Below are positions 35,680 through 48,282 of a stretch of 64,000 bases of DNA, in pieces (positions within the stretch are counted from its first letter, which is position 1; each line of letters starts with the position of its first letter). The DNA lies in contig NC_065535.1 in assembly GCF_932294415.1 (NCBI RefSeq), positions 82,171,862 through 82,235,861 of the forward strand, in the 5' to 3' direction. Position numbers and translations under genes: made by a program. The notes beneath the pieces are model-generated. The model saw only the letters and a list, made by a program, of their open reading frames with translations. It searched no databases and was not told the origin of the DNA. Origin of the DNA: Quercus robur (Eukaryota; Streptophyta; Magnoliopsida; Fagales; Fagaceae).

Positions 35680-36235
35680 TATGAGACCCATATTTATGTG
35701 AGAGGAAGGTGTAATCCATCAGGTATATTGAATAATTTCTCCCTAATTAAGCTCCCCACGTATGCTACTATTTATAAATTAAGTAACGCTACTTGGGTTA
35801 GAATAAGCTTGTTGGGTTTAAAAAACCTCGTATAAATTACGTAAGATGATACTATAAGTGACACAAATTTACTCATTATTGAAAGTTCGAATAATATAGT
35901 AATATATATATTGACAGTCATTATAGTCTATCATACAAAAAACTCAATTTTTTTTCTTTTGTTAATTCGATAGATAAAGTGATGGAATTTGAACCTTGGA
36001 TGCTTTTGTTGAAAACTTCAAGAGATGTTAACTAGTTAAATTACAAAACTCTTTCCGAATCTTTTACATAAAGAGGAAAGAAAAAAGTTTGTCTATCAAA
36101 CAAAAAATCTAAACCTTTTACATAAAGAGTAAAGGATATATATAGAAACACTATGCAAAATCGAAATTATGTGAGAATAAATCCACCACCACCCCCCCCC
36201 CCTACCCCTCACCCCTTAAAAAAAAGGAAATAAAG

Positions 36236-36524
36236 GGTTCGTTTGGATAGAACTTATTTGCTGAAATTGAAAACTGAAAACTGAAAACACTGTAGAAAAA
36301 TAATTTTTAAATGTGTGAATAATGCCGCGAGACCTATTTTTAATGAAAAAGTTACTGAAAAGTGAAATTTGTGGGTCCCATGAACAGTGCACGGGTGCAC
36401 TGTTCATGGGAGAATTGGTCAACAATTGCAGCTAAAACAAAAAAAAAAAAAGAAAAAAAAAAGAAGAAGTTGAAAACGCGCTAGAGTTGAAAACGTGGAC
36501 GTGGACGTGTATCCAAACGAATAC
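36236..36524. mobile_element. MITE with TTCGTTTGGATA terminal repeats
   Basis: About 289 bp opening GGGTTCGTTTGGATAG and closing TATCCAAACGAATAC. It is absent from the paralogous copy (about 37318), so its limits are supported by an empty site. It has an inner palindrome, CATGAACAGTGCACGGGTGCACTGTTCATG in two halves (36380-36410), and an A-rich tract. The exact target duplication is unclear. Confidence 0.75.
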
Positions 36525-36596
36525 GAAGTCTATCAAATAGAAAAGTTGATCCTTTTATGTAAAGAGCAAAGCAAATTGAAACGCTTGGCAAAAAAA

Positions 36597-37384
36597 AATC
36601 ATTATTATAATTATCAAATTCTAGATTAAAAAACAAAACAAAACAAAGACACCCACATGAAATAAGCACATTAGATGGCCCTAAGCTCGTGTAATTATTC
36701 GGTATACCCAGTGTATTACATCCACCTCTCACATAAAGGTAAACCTCATACATGAATCTCACACATGAGACCCATATTTATGTGAGAGGGAGGTGTAATC
36801 CATCAGGTATATTGAATAATTTCTCCCTAATTAAGCTCCCCACGTATGCTACTATTTATAAATTAAGTAATGCTACTTGGGTTAGAATAAGTTTGTTGGG
36901 TTTAAGAAACCTCGTATAAATTACATAAGAAGATACTATAAGTGACACAAGTTTACTCATTATTGAAAGTTCAAATAATATATTAATATATATATATATA
37001 TTGAAAGTCATTATAGTCTATCAAACAAAAAACTCAATTTTTTTTCTTTTGTTAATTCAATAGTTAGAGTGATGGAATTTGAACCCTGGATGCTTTTGTT
37101 GAAAACTTCAAAAGATGTCGACTAGCTAAATTACAAAACTCTTTCTAAATCTTTTACATAAAGAGGAAAGAAAAAAGTTTGTCTATCAAACAAAAAAATC
37201 TGAACCTTTTACATAAAAAGTCAAGGATATATATAGAAACACTATGCAAAATCGAAATTATGTGAGAATAAATCCTCCCCCCACCTACCCCTCACCCGCT
37301 AAAAAAAAGAGGAATTAAAGTCTATCAAATAGGAAAGTTGATCCTTTTACATAAAGAGCAAAGGAAATTGAAACGCTTGGCAAA
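36597..37384. repeat. Tandem segmental duplication, copy 2 (uninterrupted)
   Basis: Matches copy 1 minus its two insertions, continuous across both empty sites (near 36762 and 37318). Confidence 0.85.
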
Positions 37385-37782
37385 ATCAAAATTATATGAG
37401 AATAAATATATTATAAACCCCGCTCCCGCTCTCACCCCTTGCCCCCAATAAAAACCAAAAGAATTAGAATTTCTTTTTGAGATAGGTGGAAAGTAGAGAG
37501 GGGAAGGTATACATGATTCAAATTACAGGCATGAGATACCACAAAAAATATTATTATCATTGAGTTATCTCTTGAACCTCGAATTTTAATATTACTATTC
37601 ATTAAAATAGTGTAGTTCACCATGATTGGTTTGTCAAATGTGAAGGAAAAGTGCACCGACCTTTGCTTGCTTGTGAGGCATCCAGCATCCTAGCTTGGAA
37701 GAAACCTTAATAGCAGTGCCTCAATGCTCTGTCATGGTGTTGATTTGGTTTTGGAAACGGAAATTAAGGTAATAAAAATTTG

Positions 37783-37816
<34 letters not shown>

Positions 37817-38753
37817 CTGGCAAACATAGAATTTGATGATAATGTCCGACAGTAAATAGATTTTTTTAAATTAAAATTATGTCTGACAGTATATGATTTG
37901 CCAGTATTTTAATTGAGGGTATAAATAAGATGTTTTACCCAGGATCTCTATAGAATTTACTTTTCTTATTTATTTGTTAATCCTATAGAATTTACTTGGT
38001 TGAAAATAAATGAAAAATTCCATTTGCCAACTAATCCTTGGCAGTAGATGCTTTTGCACTTTTGGTTCAATAATTGACCCTTACAGGAGATGTCATCATG
38101 CTTATCATGCCAGCCATTTTCACACACTTTCATTTTCAGTATGACTAGCTGGGTGAGGAACTTTTGTGAAGGAAAAATCTGAAATTTGCTAATAATAAGC
38201 TAGCCATCTACCAATCAAATCTCATCTTGGCATGGAATATGACCTCCAATTGTGGTTGCCACTTTCAAAACTTCTCTTCTTCTTTTTTACCTAGCCATTT
38301 AAATTGTAGCAATCATAATTAAGGTTTCCTGGATGAAAATATCAACCTATATAGCAAATGGAATATTCAAAATTCAAAAGAAACGGCTATTTTTTAAGGG
38401 TATAATGTCGTCAGGATGTGGATTCTCGTAGTATTATTGAAAAGAAATGACCCCTTTAAAGATTAGTCACACATAGAGAATAAGTAATGGGGTTGCTATG
38501 TCTAAGGTTTTTCGGTTTGGAATATTCATCATGTCTGGTGAAAACAAAAGAATAGATGGTGATTATGATTCCTCCTTATCGAATACTCAGTCAACACGCA
38601 AGCATCGGTGCCTATCTGGAGCCATGTGGAGTTGAACATGTTTACCATGTCAGCAAATGTCGACCCCTCATCCCATGCAGCCATGCTGAGATGGCTTTTC
38701 CTTTTGTCAATAAATCGAGCAATTCTAAGATGACACTCTTTACCATACCCTTG
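37385..38753. other. Intergenic sequence
   Basis: No gene recognised. A T-run of about 30 nt lies at 37787-37816. Short frames in it have no recognisable domains. Confidence 0.4.
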
Positions 38754-39074
38754 CCCACCACCAAGAACGGACCCAAGGGGCCCTGGCCCCCCTCCCTTCT
38801 ATAAACTGGCTAGTAAGTTTAACCTAACTAGTAATTACCTAACCCAAAAACTTAACAAAAACAAAACAAACAAACAAACAAACAAAAAAAAAATCTTAGC
38901 CAATTCAATATTAAGAAACAATATTACTTTGTGTTTTTTTTTTTTTTTTTTTGACATATGATTATATCTCAATGTATTAAGAGACAATGATTTTGTGTAT
39001 TTATCTTGGTTGATTGTTTGTTCATTCTATATATATGGATGCCTATTTGGAGTTTTTTATTTTTTATTTTTACT

Positions 39075-39565
39075 TGAAGATGGTAAAATATAGAGCCTGA
39101 TGGGCTTACCTTAATGGGCCTGACGGATCGGAGCTGCTGGGCCTGTATAAAGATGATCCCCTTCACTTTGAAGGCCCATTGCTGACAGACGTAGTAAGGG
39201 CCCATGATCCGAAGTCCATATCACTTAGAAAAGCCCCAAGATTCAAAAATGGAAATCCCTGCTCACCATGCTCAGAGGAATTTGTATTAGAGTCCCACAT
39301 GGAAAAGATTTGGAAACCAAGAAGAAAAGTCAACCCTTTATCACTTTAAAAGGCCTAACACCCTCAGAAATCGAGGTACGCTTTAATTGACCCTCTCTAA
39401 CGCTCTAAGTAAAACAGAAGAATTCTAACTTGACCTTCGGAGAGCTTTTGGCCGGCACCACACCGGTGCTCTCTGAAGGACTTCTTTCGATTGATTTTGT
39501 CGTGCAGGTTCGCTTCGAGTCTCGAGTACGGTGTGACCCATTGGTGACAATTTTCGACGTCATCA
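39075..39565 (+). repeat. 5' LTR of the gypsy element
   Basis: 491 bp, TGAAGATGG...GACGTCATCA. It carries a stretch TCACTTTAAAAGG (39341-39353) where the 3' LTR has TCACTATAAAAGG, so the likely TATA box is altered in the copy that would drive transcription. Confidence 0.95.
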
Positions 39566-39566
39566 G

Positions 39567-39583
39567 TTGGCGCCGTCTGTGGG
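39567..39583 (+). promoter_or_regulatory. Primer-binding site of the gypsy element
   Basis: TTGGCGCCGTCTGTGGG begins one base after the LTR. TGGCGCCGT is complementary to a tRNA 3' end (TGG pairs with CCA) and is compatible with tRNA-Asp. It serves minus-strand priming in reverse transcription. Confidence 0.7.
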
Positions 39584-39629
39584 AAACGATCGTCATAGCA
39601 CATTATCGCTTCTTAGACAAAAGAGTTAC

Positions 39630-42600
39630 ATGGTACTCACACGCTCGATGGCAACCACTAACGACGCTCAAGAAGAGGAAGCCCCTACGACTGCCCTTGA
39701 GAGACAGGTCAGGACGCTCGCCGCAGCCGTGGAGCGCCTCACCAAACAAAACCACGACCTAGAAGAGCAGCTAAACCAAAAGAGTGCGGCGGTCAATAAC
39801 CAAGGAGCGGATCAAGAAGGAACCAGCGCTGAAAGGAGGAATCATGACGGACCACAGGAGAGTAACGCCCCGAGCAAACAAGTGCGACGGGACGCTAGCA
39901 TCCCTTCAGTGACGGATACAGCTCCACAACCCATCATCGCGGAGATGCAGGCGATGAAGGAACAGATGGAAGTACTGATGAACGCTCTCAAGGGGCGAAT
40001 GTCCAATGATCTTGACGACCTTGTCAACCGGACTGACTCGCCATTTACGGCAACCGTCAATTCCTTCCCCCTGCCAAGTAAATTCCGCATGCCAAGTACG
40101 GATAGTTATGACGGAATCAAGGACCCTCTCGATCACCTAGAGACCTTCAAGACCCTGATGCACCTTCAGGGAGTGGCAGACGCAATTATGTGCAGGGCGT
40201 TCCCTACAACCCTAAAGGGCGCAGCAAGGATTTGGTTCAGCCGGCTAACACCAAACTCCATCGGCACCTTCAAGGAGCTGAGCGCTCAATTCACTACGCA
40301 CTTCATCGGAGGACATCGGTATAAGAAATCCACGGCTTGTTTAATGAATATCAAGCAGAGAGAGGAGGAGACGTTACGGGCCTACATATCACGCTTCAAT
40401 AAAGAAGCACTCTCGATCGACGAAGCCGACGATAAGATACTAGTGGCAGCGTTCACGAACGGGCTGAAGGGGGGTAAGTTTTTGTTCTCCCTATACAAAA
40501 ACGACCCAAAGACCATGTCGGAGGTGCTTTACAGGGCCACCAAGTATATGAACGCTGAAGACGCACTATTAGCCCGAGAAGATAGACCCAAGAAAAGAGA
40601 CAGACAAGAGGATCCCCGACAGGACCAGGGGCGGAAGAAAGGAAGAATGGGAGATCGAAGGGAGGAGAGACGTCCAAAACGCATGGGCGCAAGGTTCACA
40701 AGTTTCACCCCGTTGACCGCTCCGATAGACCAAGTCCTAATGCAGATTAAGGACGAAGGATCCCTGACGTTTCCGGAAAAGCTGAAGAGTGATCCCAACA
40801 AAAGGTCTAGAGACAAATATTGCCGCTTCCATCGTGACCATGGTCACGACACGGCCGATTGCTACGACTTGAAGCAACAAATCGAAGCCCTTATCCGACA
40901 AGGGAAGCTGAAGAAGTTCGTCAGCAAGGAGAGAACGGATCAATCCCCACAAGAACAACACCCCCGTCGAGAAAACGAGCGATCAAGACCCCCATTAGGG
41001 GACATAAGGATGATAATTGGAGGAACAGCCGCGGCCGGATCGTCGAAAAAGGCTCGCAAAACATACCTTCGGATGGTACAGAATGTCCAGTTGGCGGGTA
41101 CAGTGCCAAAGATGGCAAGAAGGGAAGGCCCCATTATCGGGTTCTCGGAAGAGGATGCAAGACGCCTACACCATCCACACGACGATGCCCTCGTCGTCAG
41201 CTTGCGGGCAGGCGACTACAATATCCACCGAGTGTTGGTCGACAACGGTAGTTCGGCCGACATCTTGTACTATCCGGCGTTCCAACAAATGAGGATTGAC
41301 AGGGGGCAGCTAATACCGACAAACGCCCCGCTCGTTGGTTTCGGAGGGAGTAGAATATTCCCTTTGGGCGTAGTCACGTTATCGGTGACACTAGGAGATT
41401 ACCCCCAACAAATCACCAAGGACGTAACATTCTTGGTGGTCAATTGCTCGTCAGCCTACAATGCTATTATTGGACGACCCATGCTCAACTCGTGGAAGGC
41501 GGCAACATCAACTTACCACCTAATGATCAAGTTCCCAACGGAGTATGGGGTAGGAGAGCTACGCGGAAGTCAAATTGCCGCACGAGAATGCTACGTAGCT
41601 ATGATGGAGGTGGAAGACCAGATCCAGGCCTTGAACATAGAAGAACACCGAACGACGGCAGAACCTACAGAGAAGCTAGAGGAGATAACTCTCGACAGTT
41701 CCAATCCAGACCGAACCACCAAGATCGGAACGCTTGCCAAACCCGCAATCCGTCAAGAGCTCGTAGCTTTCTTGAGGAGCAATAAGGATGTGTTCGCCTG
41801 GAGCCATAACGATATGCCGGGAATCGATCCCTCGATCATGGTACATAAGTTGAATGTGTTGCCTTCGTTTCCACCCGTCCGACAAAAGAAGAGAGTATTC
41901 GCCCCGGAACGAGACCAAGCAATAGCGGAAGAGGTCCGCAAACTCCAAGAGGCAAGCTTCATCAGGGAAGTTTACTACCCCGATTGGCTGGCGAATGTGG
42001 TAATGGTGAAGAAAGCGAGCGGCAAATGGCGGATGTGCGTGGACTTCACCGATCTTAACAAAGCATGCCCCAAAGATAGCTATCCCCTTCCAAGGGTCGA
42101 CGTCCTAGTAAACTCGACGGCTCAATACCAATTGCTAAGCTTCATGGACGCTTTCTCGGGTTATAACCAGATCCGCATGCACGAGGACGATCAGGAGAAG
42201 ACTTCGTTCGTAACCAGTCAAGGACTCTTCTGTTACAAAGTAATGCCATTCGGCCTGAAGAATGCAGGGGCAACATACCAAAGACTAATGAACAAGATGT
42301 TCGCACAGCAAATCGGGAGGAATGTCCAAGTCTATGTCGACGACATGCTGGTAAAGAGCCGGAAGGAGGAAGACCACTTGGAAGATCTCAAGGAAACGTT
42401 CGGCACGCTTCGATCCTACAACATGAAACTCAATCCGGGAAAGTGCGCATTCGGTGTAACGGCAGGCAAATTCCTAGGATTCTTGGTATCTCAAAGGGGG
42501 ATTGAAGCTAACCCGGACAAAATCCGAGCCATAATGGAGATGGCCCCCCCGAGAAACGTGAAGGAAGTACAAAGCCTTAACGGCAAGGTAGCGGCATTGA

Positions 42601-44864
42601 ATAGATTCGTGTCGAGAGCGACGGACAAGTGTTTACCCTTCTTTCGAACATTGAAAAAGTCATTCGAGTGGACGGACGAGTGTCGGCGAGCCTTCGAGGA
42701 GTTAAAAACCTATCTGTCTTCACCACCTCTACTGAGCCCCTCGCAACCAGGTGAAGAACTCTTCCTCTATTTGGCTGTCTCCCCGGTGGCCGTCAGCGCG
42801 GCCTTAATCAGAGAAGAGAACAGGGCACAGAAGCCCGTGTACTACGCCAACCGGGCGCTCCGCGGTGCCGAAGAAAGATACCAACCTATGGATAAACTCG
42901 CTTTTGCGTTGGTCACGGCGGCTCGCAAGCTCAAGCCCTACTTTCAAGCCCATACCGTGAACGTAATGACCGACAAGCCCTTGCGAAGGGCACTGAGTAA
43001 TCCTGAAGCCGCGGGTCGACTGACGCTGTGGGCAATAGAATTGAGTGAGTTTGACATCAAGTACCGTCCACATGTGGCCATTAAAGGACAAGCTATAGCC
43101 GACTTCATAGCAGAGTTTACGCGTGACGAGGACAAGGGGGCAGAAGAACCCCCCCAGTGGAACATCTACACCGATGGATCATCCAATAGGCGAGTTGGAG
43201 GAGCCGGCATAGTATTGTTGTCACCTGAAGGAGACAAGATTGAATGTATGGTCCGTCTCGACTTCCCCATTACCAACAATGAAGCAGAATACGAAGCGGT
43301 GGCAGCAGGACTCGACCTAGCTAAAGCCGCCGGAGCTGAAAGTGTGGTCGTGTATTGCGACTCTCAAGTCGTGACCAATCAAGTAAACGGAGATTATGAA
43401 TGCAAAGGGGAAAGGTTGAAGGGATATCTTGATCAAGTAAGGGCGAGAGTCGACGGGCTAAAAGCAATGGTCGTCCAGATCCCCAGGGGAGAAAATGAGC
43501 TCGACGATCGGCTAGCCAAAGCCGCTTCAGCAGAACATATGATGACATCGGGTAATGTACTTTCCTTTGTTCAAATCTTTCCACTAATAGACCCCGACAA
43601 CATGCAGGAGATACGCTCCGAAAGAAACTGGACTACGCAGATAACTTCATACTTAAAGGACGAGATACTGCCAGAAGAGAAGGAGGCAGCGAGAAAGCTA
43701 AAAGTCCAAGCCGCGAGGTTCGTCTTGATAAAAGACATTCTTTACAAGAGAGGTTTCTCCCGTCCTTATCTAAGATGTCTCGGGGTTGAAGAGGCGGACT
43801 ACGTAATGAGGGAAGTACACGAAGGAATATGCGGGAACCATTCCGGTTCGCGGTCGTTAGTGCACAAACTGGTACGAGCTGGGTATTACTGGCCAACCAT
43901 GCAGAAGGATGCCGAGTCTTACGTTAAAAGCTGCGACAAATGCCAAAGGTTCAGCAATTTCATCGGACAACCAGCTGAGGAGCTAACCCCTATAACGGCT
44001 CCATGGCCGTTCGCTCAGTGGGGACTAAATATCATGGGACCTTTCCCAACGGCGGTAAGGCAGCTGAAGTTCTTGATAGTGGGTATTGACTACTTCACAA
44101 AATGGGTAGAGGCGGAAGCATTGGCCACCATTACAGAAAAGAACATTAGAAGTTTTGTCTGGCGGTGCATCGTATGCAGGTTCGGTATTCCAAGAGTTCT
44201 TGTCTCAGATAACGGGAGGCAGTTCGACAACGGCAACTTCCGGGATTTCTGCACTCAGCTAGGAATAAAAAACCACTACTCATCACCCGCCCATCCTCAG
44301 GCTAATGGCCAGGTTGAAGTCACGAACCGATCCCTGTTAAAGATTATCAAGACTCGGCTCGAGGGGGCAAAGGGCATATGGCCCGAAGAATTGCCGAGCA
44401 TACTATGGGCATACAGGACAACGGCGAGGACTCCGACAGGAGAGACGCCATTTCGACTGACATACGGGAGCGAGGCGGTCATCCCAGCAAAAGTTGGACT
44501 CACAAGTTACAGGGTTCACAACCATGACGAATGCAGGAATGACGAATCCATGAGGCTACAGCTGGACCTGATAGATGAGGTTAGGTCGGTGGCGGAGCAA
44601 AGGATCGCTAGATACAAGGATCGCATGTCCAGACATTACAACACCCGGGTCTGACACAGAAACTTCCAAGTAGGAGACCTCGTACTCAGGAAGGTCATGG
44701 GTGCAACTAAAGACCCTGCACAGGGAAAACTCGGCCCCAACTGGGAAGGACCTTATAGAGTTACGTCATGGAAAAGGAAAGGAACGTACCACTTAGAGAC
44801 AACAGATGGAGAGAAGCTGCCGCATCCATGGAATGCCGAGCATTTGAGGAAATACTACCAGTAG
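39630..44864 (+). pseudogene. Gypsy gag-pol polyprotein with one in-frame stop
   Basis: From ATG 39630 the frame is open for 1674 codons to TGA at 44652-44654, then continues in the same frame to TAG 44862-44864. Domains: retrotransposon gag (around residue 200, AARIWFSRL); a C-x2-H-x4-H-x4-C knuckle near 397; aspartic protease VDNGSS near 537; RT with YVDDML near 902; a degenerate first RNase H; a second RNase H starting YTDGSS near 1179; integrase zinc finger H-x3-H...C-x2-C near 1400. The integrase core reads WGLNIMGPF, where active members have Asp in place of Asn. The second Asp (SDNG) and the Glu (NGQVEV) are present. The TGA replaces an expected Arg codon (CGA-to-TGA type change) and cuts off the C-terminal DNA-binding part. 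An ORF beginning at 39567 only extends through the primer site. Codon use is GC-richer than the surroundings. Confidence 0.93.
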
Positions 44865-45070
44865 TAGTGACACGGCAACCAGTTTTTGTTTAAGCTTTTT
44901 ATAAGTTTCTCTTTTAACTGTCTTTTTTGCTACAATCTTGTTGTGCCCTTTTTGAGCCCAAAGGGGGTAGGCACTTTTTTCCATTACGCAATTCTGTAAT
45001 CAGATATTACTTTGATCTTCTACTTGGATGTCATTATAATTGTCTACAAAATTAACAGAAGCTAAATAAA
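44865..45070 (+). other. Spacer after pol
   Basis: Non-coding, T-rich. Leads into the minisatellite. Confidence 0.5.
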
Positions 45071-45770
45071 GTCCACAAGATGGACGGATACAAATGCAGT
45101 CCACAAGATGGACGGATCATTCTACGAGGATGATAACATCCTACAGGAATAATCATTCAAGTCCACAAGATGGACGGATATAAATGCAGTCCACAATATG
45201 GACGGATCGCCCTACAAGGACGATCGTCCTCAATCCACAAAATTGACGGACACAAGATGGACGGATCATCCTACGGGGGTGATATCACCCTACAAGGACG
45301 ATCACTGTCAGTCCATAAAATGGACAGACCCAAAATAAAGTCCACAAGATGGATGGATCATCCTACAAGGATAGTAGCCAAAGTCCACAAGATGGACGGA
45401 CCACCCCACAGGGATGATGACTCAAGTCCACAAGGTGGACGGATACAATCGGAAGTCCACAAGACGGACGGATCGTCCTACAAGGACGATCACTGTAAGT
45501 CCTTTAATGGACGGACATAAAATAAAGTCCACAAGGCCGACGGGCCATCCCACAGGGATGATGACATCCTACAGGGATGATAACTCAAGTCCACAAGGTG
45601 GACGGAAATAATAGAAGAACGTGCCCGCGAAGTGGACGGACCACTGACTACGTTAATTTTTTACAAGTCCATTAAACTCAAGTCCACAAGGTGGACGGAA
45701 ATAATAGAAGAACGTGCCCGCGAAGTGGACGGACCACTAACTACGTTAAAATTTTTTACAAGTCCATTAA
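45071..45770. repeat. Minisatellite of GTCCACAAGATGGACGGA units inside the gypsy element
   Basis: The core AGTCCACAAGATGGACGGA recurs about 15 times with variants, separated by TCATCCTACA[G/A]GGATGAT-like linkers. The core is partly self-complementary (GTCCA...TGGAC). Near its end, two almost identical ~88-bp blocks (about 45590-45677 and 45678-45770) are adjacent. It lies in the spacer between pol and the antisense gene. Confidence 0.85.
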
Positions 45771-46143
45771 ATAGGCATTACATTTAAAAGTGATATACAG
45801 CGCCACAAAGTGGACGGATCCTCATAATGAACCTCTAAAAATAAACGGAGAAGGAAAATCCTCACGGATGTAAATGCTCAATCAACACAAGATAACAAGT
45901 CTGCAATGTGGACGGAGTATCACAGATAAACAAATATTCTCACAAAAATCCTTCCTCAAGAAGGAGGACGGACCTTTAAACAAAGTACCAAACAATGATA
46001 GAAAGCATATATGAACATTAAGCCAAAAGCCCAAAAGGCAAGTGTTTAATACAATTAAAGAGGACGGACTGTTCTGAAATGTAAATAAATAAAAAAAAAA
46101 AAAAAAAAAGGACGGATTGTTCTCAAAATAAATTACATAGAGA

Positions 46144-48282
46144 TTAATCTTTCTTTTGTTCAGCGACTTGGACATCCTTCGACGGGACGGACTCTCCGTC
46201 TCCTTGAACAGCGTCTTCGCCAAAGAGGTCCTCCGTATTTTCGGAGGCGACGGGGAGGGCAGAAGTCTGGGCTTGGTCCTCAAGTTTGACCATTGACAAA
46301 TCCAACTCTGGATAGGCCTTCTTGACCTGACGGAGAGAATCATCGAAGCCTTGAAGGAAAGAATCTGACAGCTCGCCCAAGCAGGACTCTGAGCTGCGGT
46401 ACTCCTCGACGGCTACCTCTTTCACATGACGGACCTCTTCCTTGAGTTCTTTAATCTCCGCCTCCTTCTTCTCAATGACCGTCAACGCAGCAACCGTCTT
46501 CTCCTCCAGCTCTTGCCTTGCCTTCTCAGAAAGCTCCAGCTTCTTCTCCATCTTGGACCTCCATTTATGGAGTTGTCCGAACTCTTCCTCCGTCTGCTCC
46601 GCCTTCGCGCGCACCCGGTCCAAGGTACTCTCACGGTTGAGACACCGGTCCAGTAATCCCTTCATCATGACCAAGGACTGCGAACAAAAAAGAGCCCGTC
46701 ACATAATGTAAATAACAACGAAAAAGAAAAACAAACTTATTTGACGGACATAACCAACCTGAGCAACGGCAAAGAGGCCCGTCTCCCCCATGGCCTCCGT
46801 CGAGTGGTTTCCAAGATCTTCATAGTCTTCCGCCGTGATGATGGACGACAGCTTCTCCAACGCATACTTGGAGTCGTCGCGGAGAAGGGAAGGAGGTCTC
46901 TCTTGCTTACCGTCTGGGGCCGTCATCAATCCTTTTCCCGTCCCCTGCTTAGCTGGGGTGACGGTTTTGTTACCCTCAGCCATTAAACCAACCACAGGTT
47001 CAAGAGAGACCTTTGGTTGCTTAAATGGACGGTCGGATTTTGATGTCGGTTTCCTCTTCGGGGCTGAAGCCGACACCTTAGGTACCACCTCGCCGGATTC
47101 CCTCTTCTTGACGGCTTGAGACTTAATTAAAGCTCTCCTTTTTGCGTCTTCCATCTCTGCGAATAATGACGGATGAAATTAAAACTAAGTAAAGTCAGTT
47201 AAATGGCAAAGTAAAGTTGACGGGCTTACGTCTATGAACTCGCTCGTCGTATCTGATTGCCTCTTGGGTGGGTTCAGGACCGTCGCAGTACCAATGTATG
47301 GTCCTCGGGTTCACCAACTTAGCCCAAGTCCTTTCCTCCGGCGTAGTTTTTCTGCAAACCTTTTCAAGGAAACTAAATTCCTCAAGGCTGACTTGTGGGC
47401 GCCGTCTACCTGCAGAGAAAGACGATCAAGATATACACATAAAAATGGACGGATACGAAAAGCATTACGAAATTAAGACGGGTGCATACACGATTGATTT
47501 ATCACTGCCCATGTTGTGTCGACGGGCATGTATTCCGTCTCCCCTGGACGGCTCATCCATCTGTCACCCTCCAGGAAGAAGTAGCGACTCTTCCAGTCTC
47601 TATTTGAGTCTGGGGTCTCAAAGATCACCTTCAACAAGGGGCTCCGACTAGCAAAACTATACATCCCCCTTGATCCATAAATCTCGTCTGGACGGTAACA
47701 GTGAAGAAATTCACGGACCGTCAGTTTCCTTTCCCCATTCGACATTGCACCGTAAAGAATCTTCATGGCTATGAAGACCCTCCAGGCGTTAGGGGATATC
47801 TGGGTGACGGACAACCCCAGATAATGCAAAAGTTCCCTATAAAGTGTAGAAAGCGGGAATCGAAGTCCAGCCTTCAATGCCTGCTCGTACACTCCGACAC
47901 CGTCTACCCCTTCATAGTAACACTTCTCCGACGCATATGGCAGACGGATAGAAACGTAATCCGGGATTTGGAAGTTTGTTCTGAAAGTGCTGAAATGTTT
48001 CTCCCGGATGACGGATGTAAACCTATGCACCGTCCACTCTGGCAACATGATGAACTGCCTTAGTCCATCAGCACCTACAACGGACTCCAGTGCTTGATCC
48101 CCGTCGTCCTCAGAACCCTCTATTTCAACTATCTCCACATCCTCATTTGTTGAGGATGAAGAAGAGGCAGACGGACTCCTATCTTCGCCGGGGCTCTCTT
48201 GGTCTTTATGACCGGACGGGTATACATCCTCGTATTCCGTCCCATCACGAACCACCGACTGGTTACTTGACGCACTAGACAT
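46144..48282 (-). CDS. Antisense gene of the gypsy element: putative plant transposon protein (PF04195-like) with coiled-coil C-terminus
   Basis: Four coding exons on the strand opposite gag-pol join without a stop into 634 residues: 48282-47490, 47409-47230, 47156-46759 and 46677-46144. Introns of 80, 73 and 81 nt are GT-AG with phases 1, 1 and 0. A fifth GT-AG intron (48402-48286) splits the 5' leader. Residues ~1-55 are Ser/Asp/Glu-rich. Residues ~80-270 contain LRFPLSTLYRELLHYLGL and ISPNAWRVFIAMKILY, characteristic of the 'putative plant transposon protein' family. A basic linker (KRKPTSKSDRPFKQPK) follows, and then a long heptad-type coiled coil (KMEKKLELSEKARQELEEK). Antisense ORFs at this place are known in Tat-type elements; their role is unknown. 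All splice sites are intact, so expression is plausible. Exon choice is my inference from consensus sites and frame. Confidence 0.8.

Larger units (their letters stand above)
34841..36592. repeat. Tandem segmental duplication, copy 1 (with two later insertions)
   Basis: The sequence starting AATCATTATTATAATTATC and ending AAACGCTTGGCAAAA is repeated at 36597-37384 in the same orientation with about 95% identity by eye. Copy 1 is interrupted at 35018-35679 (hAT-like) and 36236-36524 (MITE); copy 2 has neither. No gene lies in either copy. Confidence 0.85.

Noticed and set aside
39567-39629. Extension of gag-pol to 39567
   Set aside because: This only reads through the primer-binding site from a TTG codon. 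ATG 39630 is the first sensible start.
40453-43896. Minus-strand ORFs opposite gag-pol
   Set aside because: Shadow frames of a GC-rich coding region. None has domain features, unlike the spliced antisense gene at 46144-48282.
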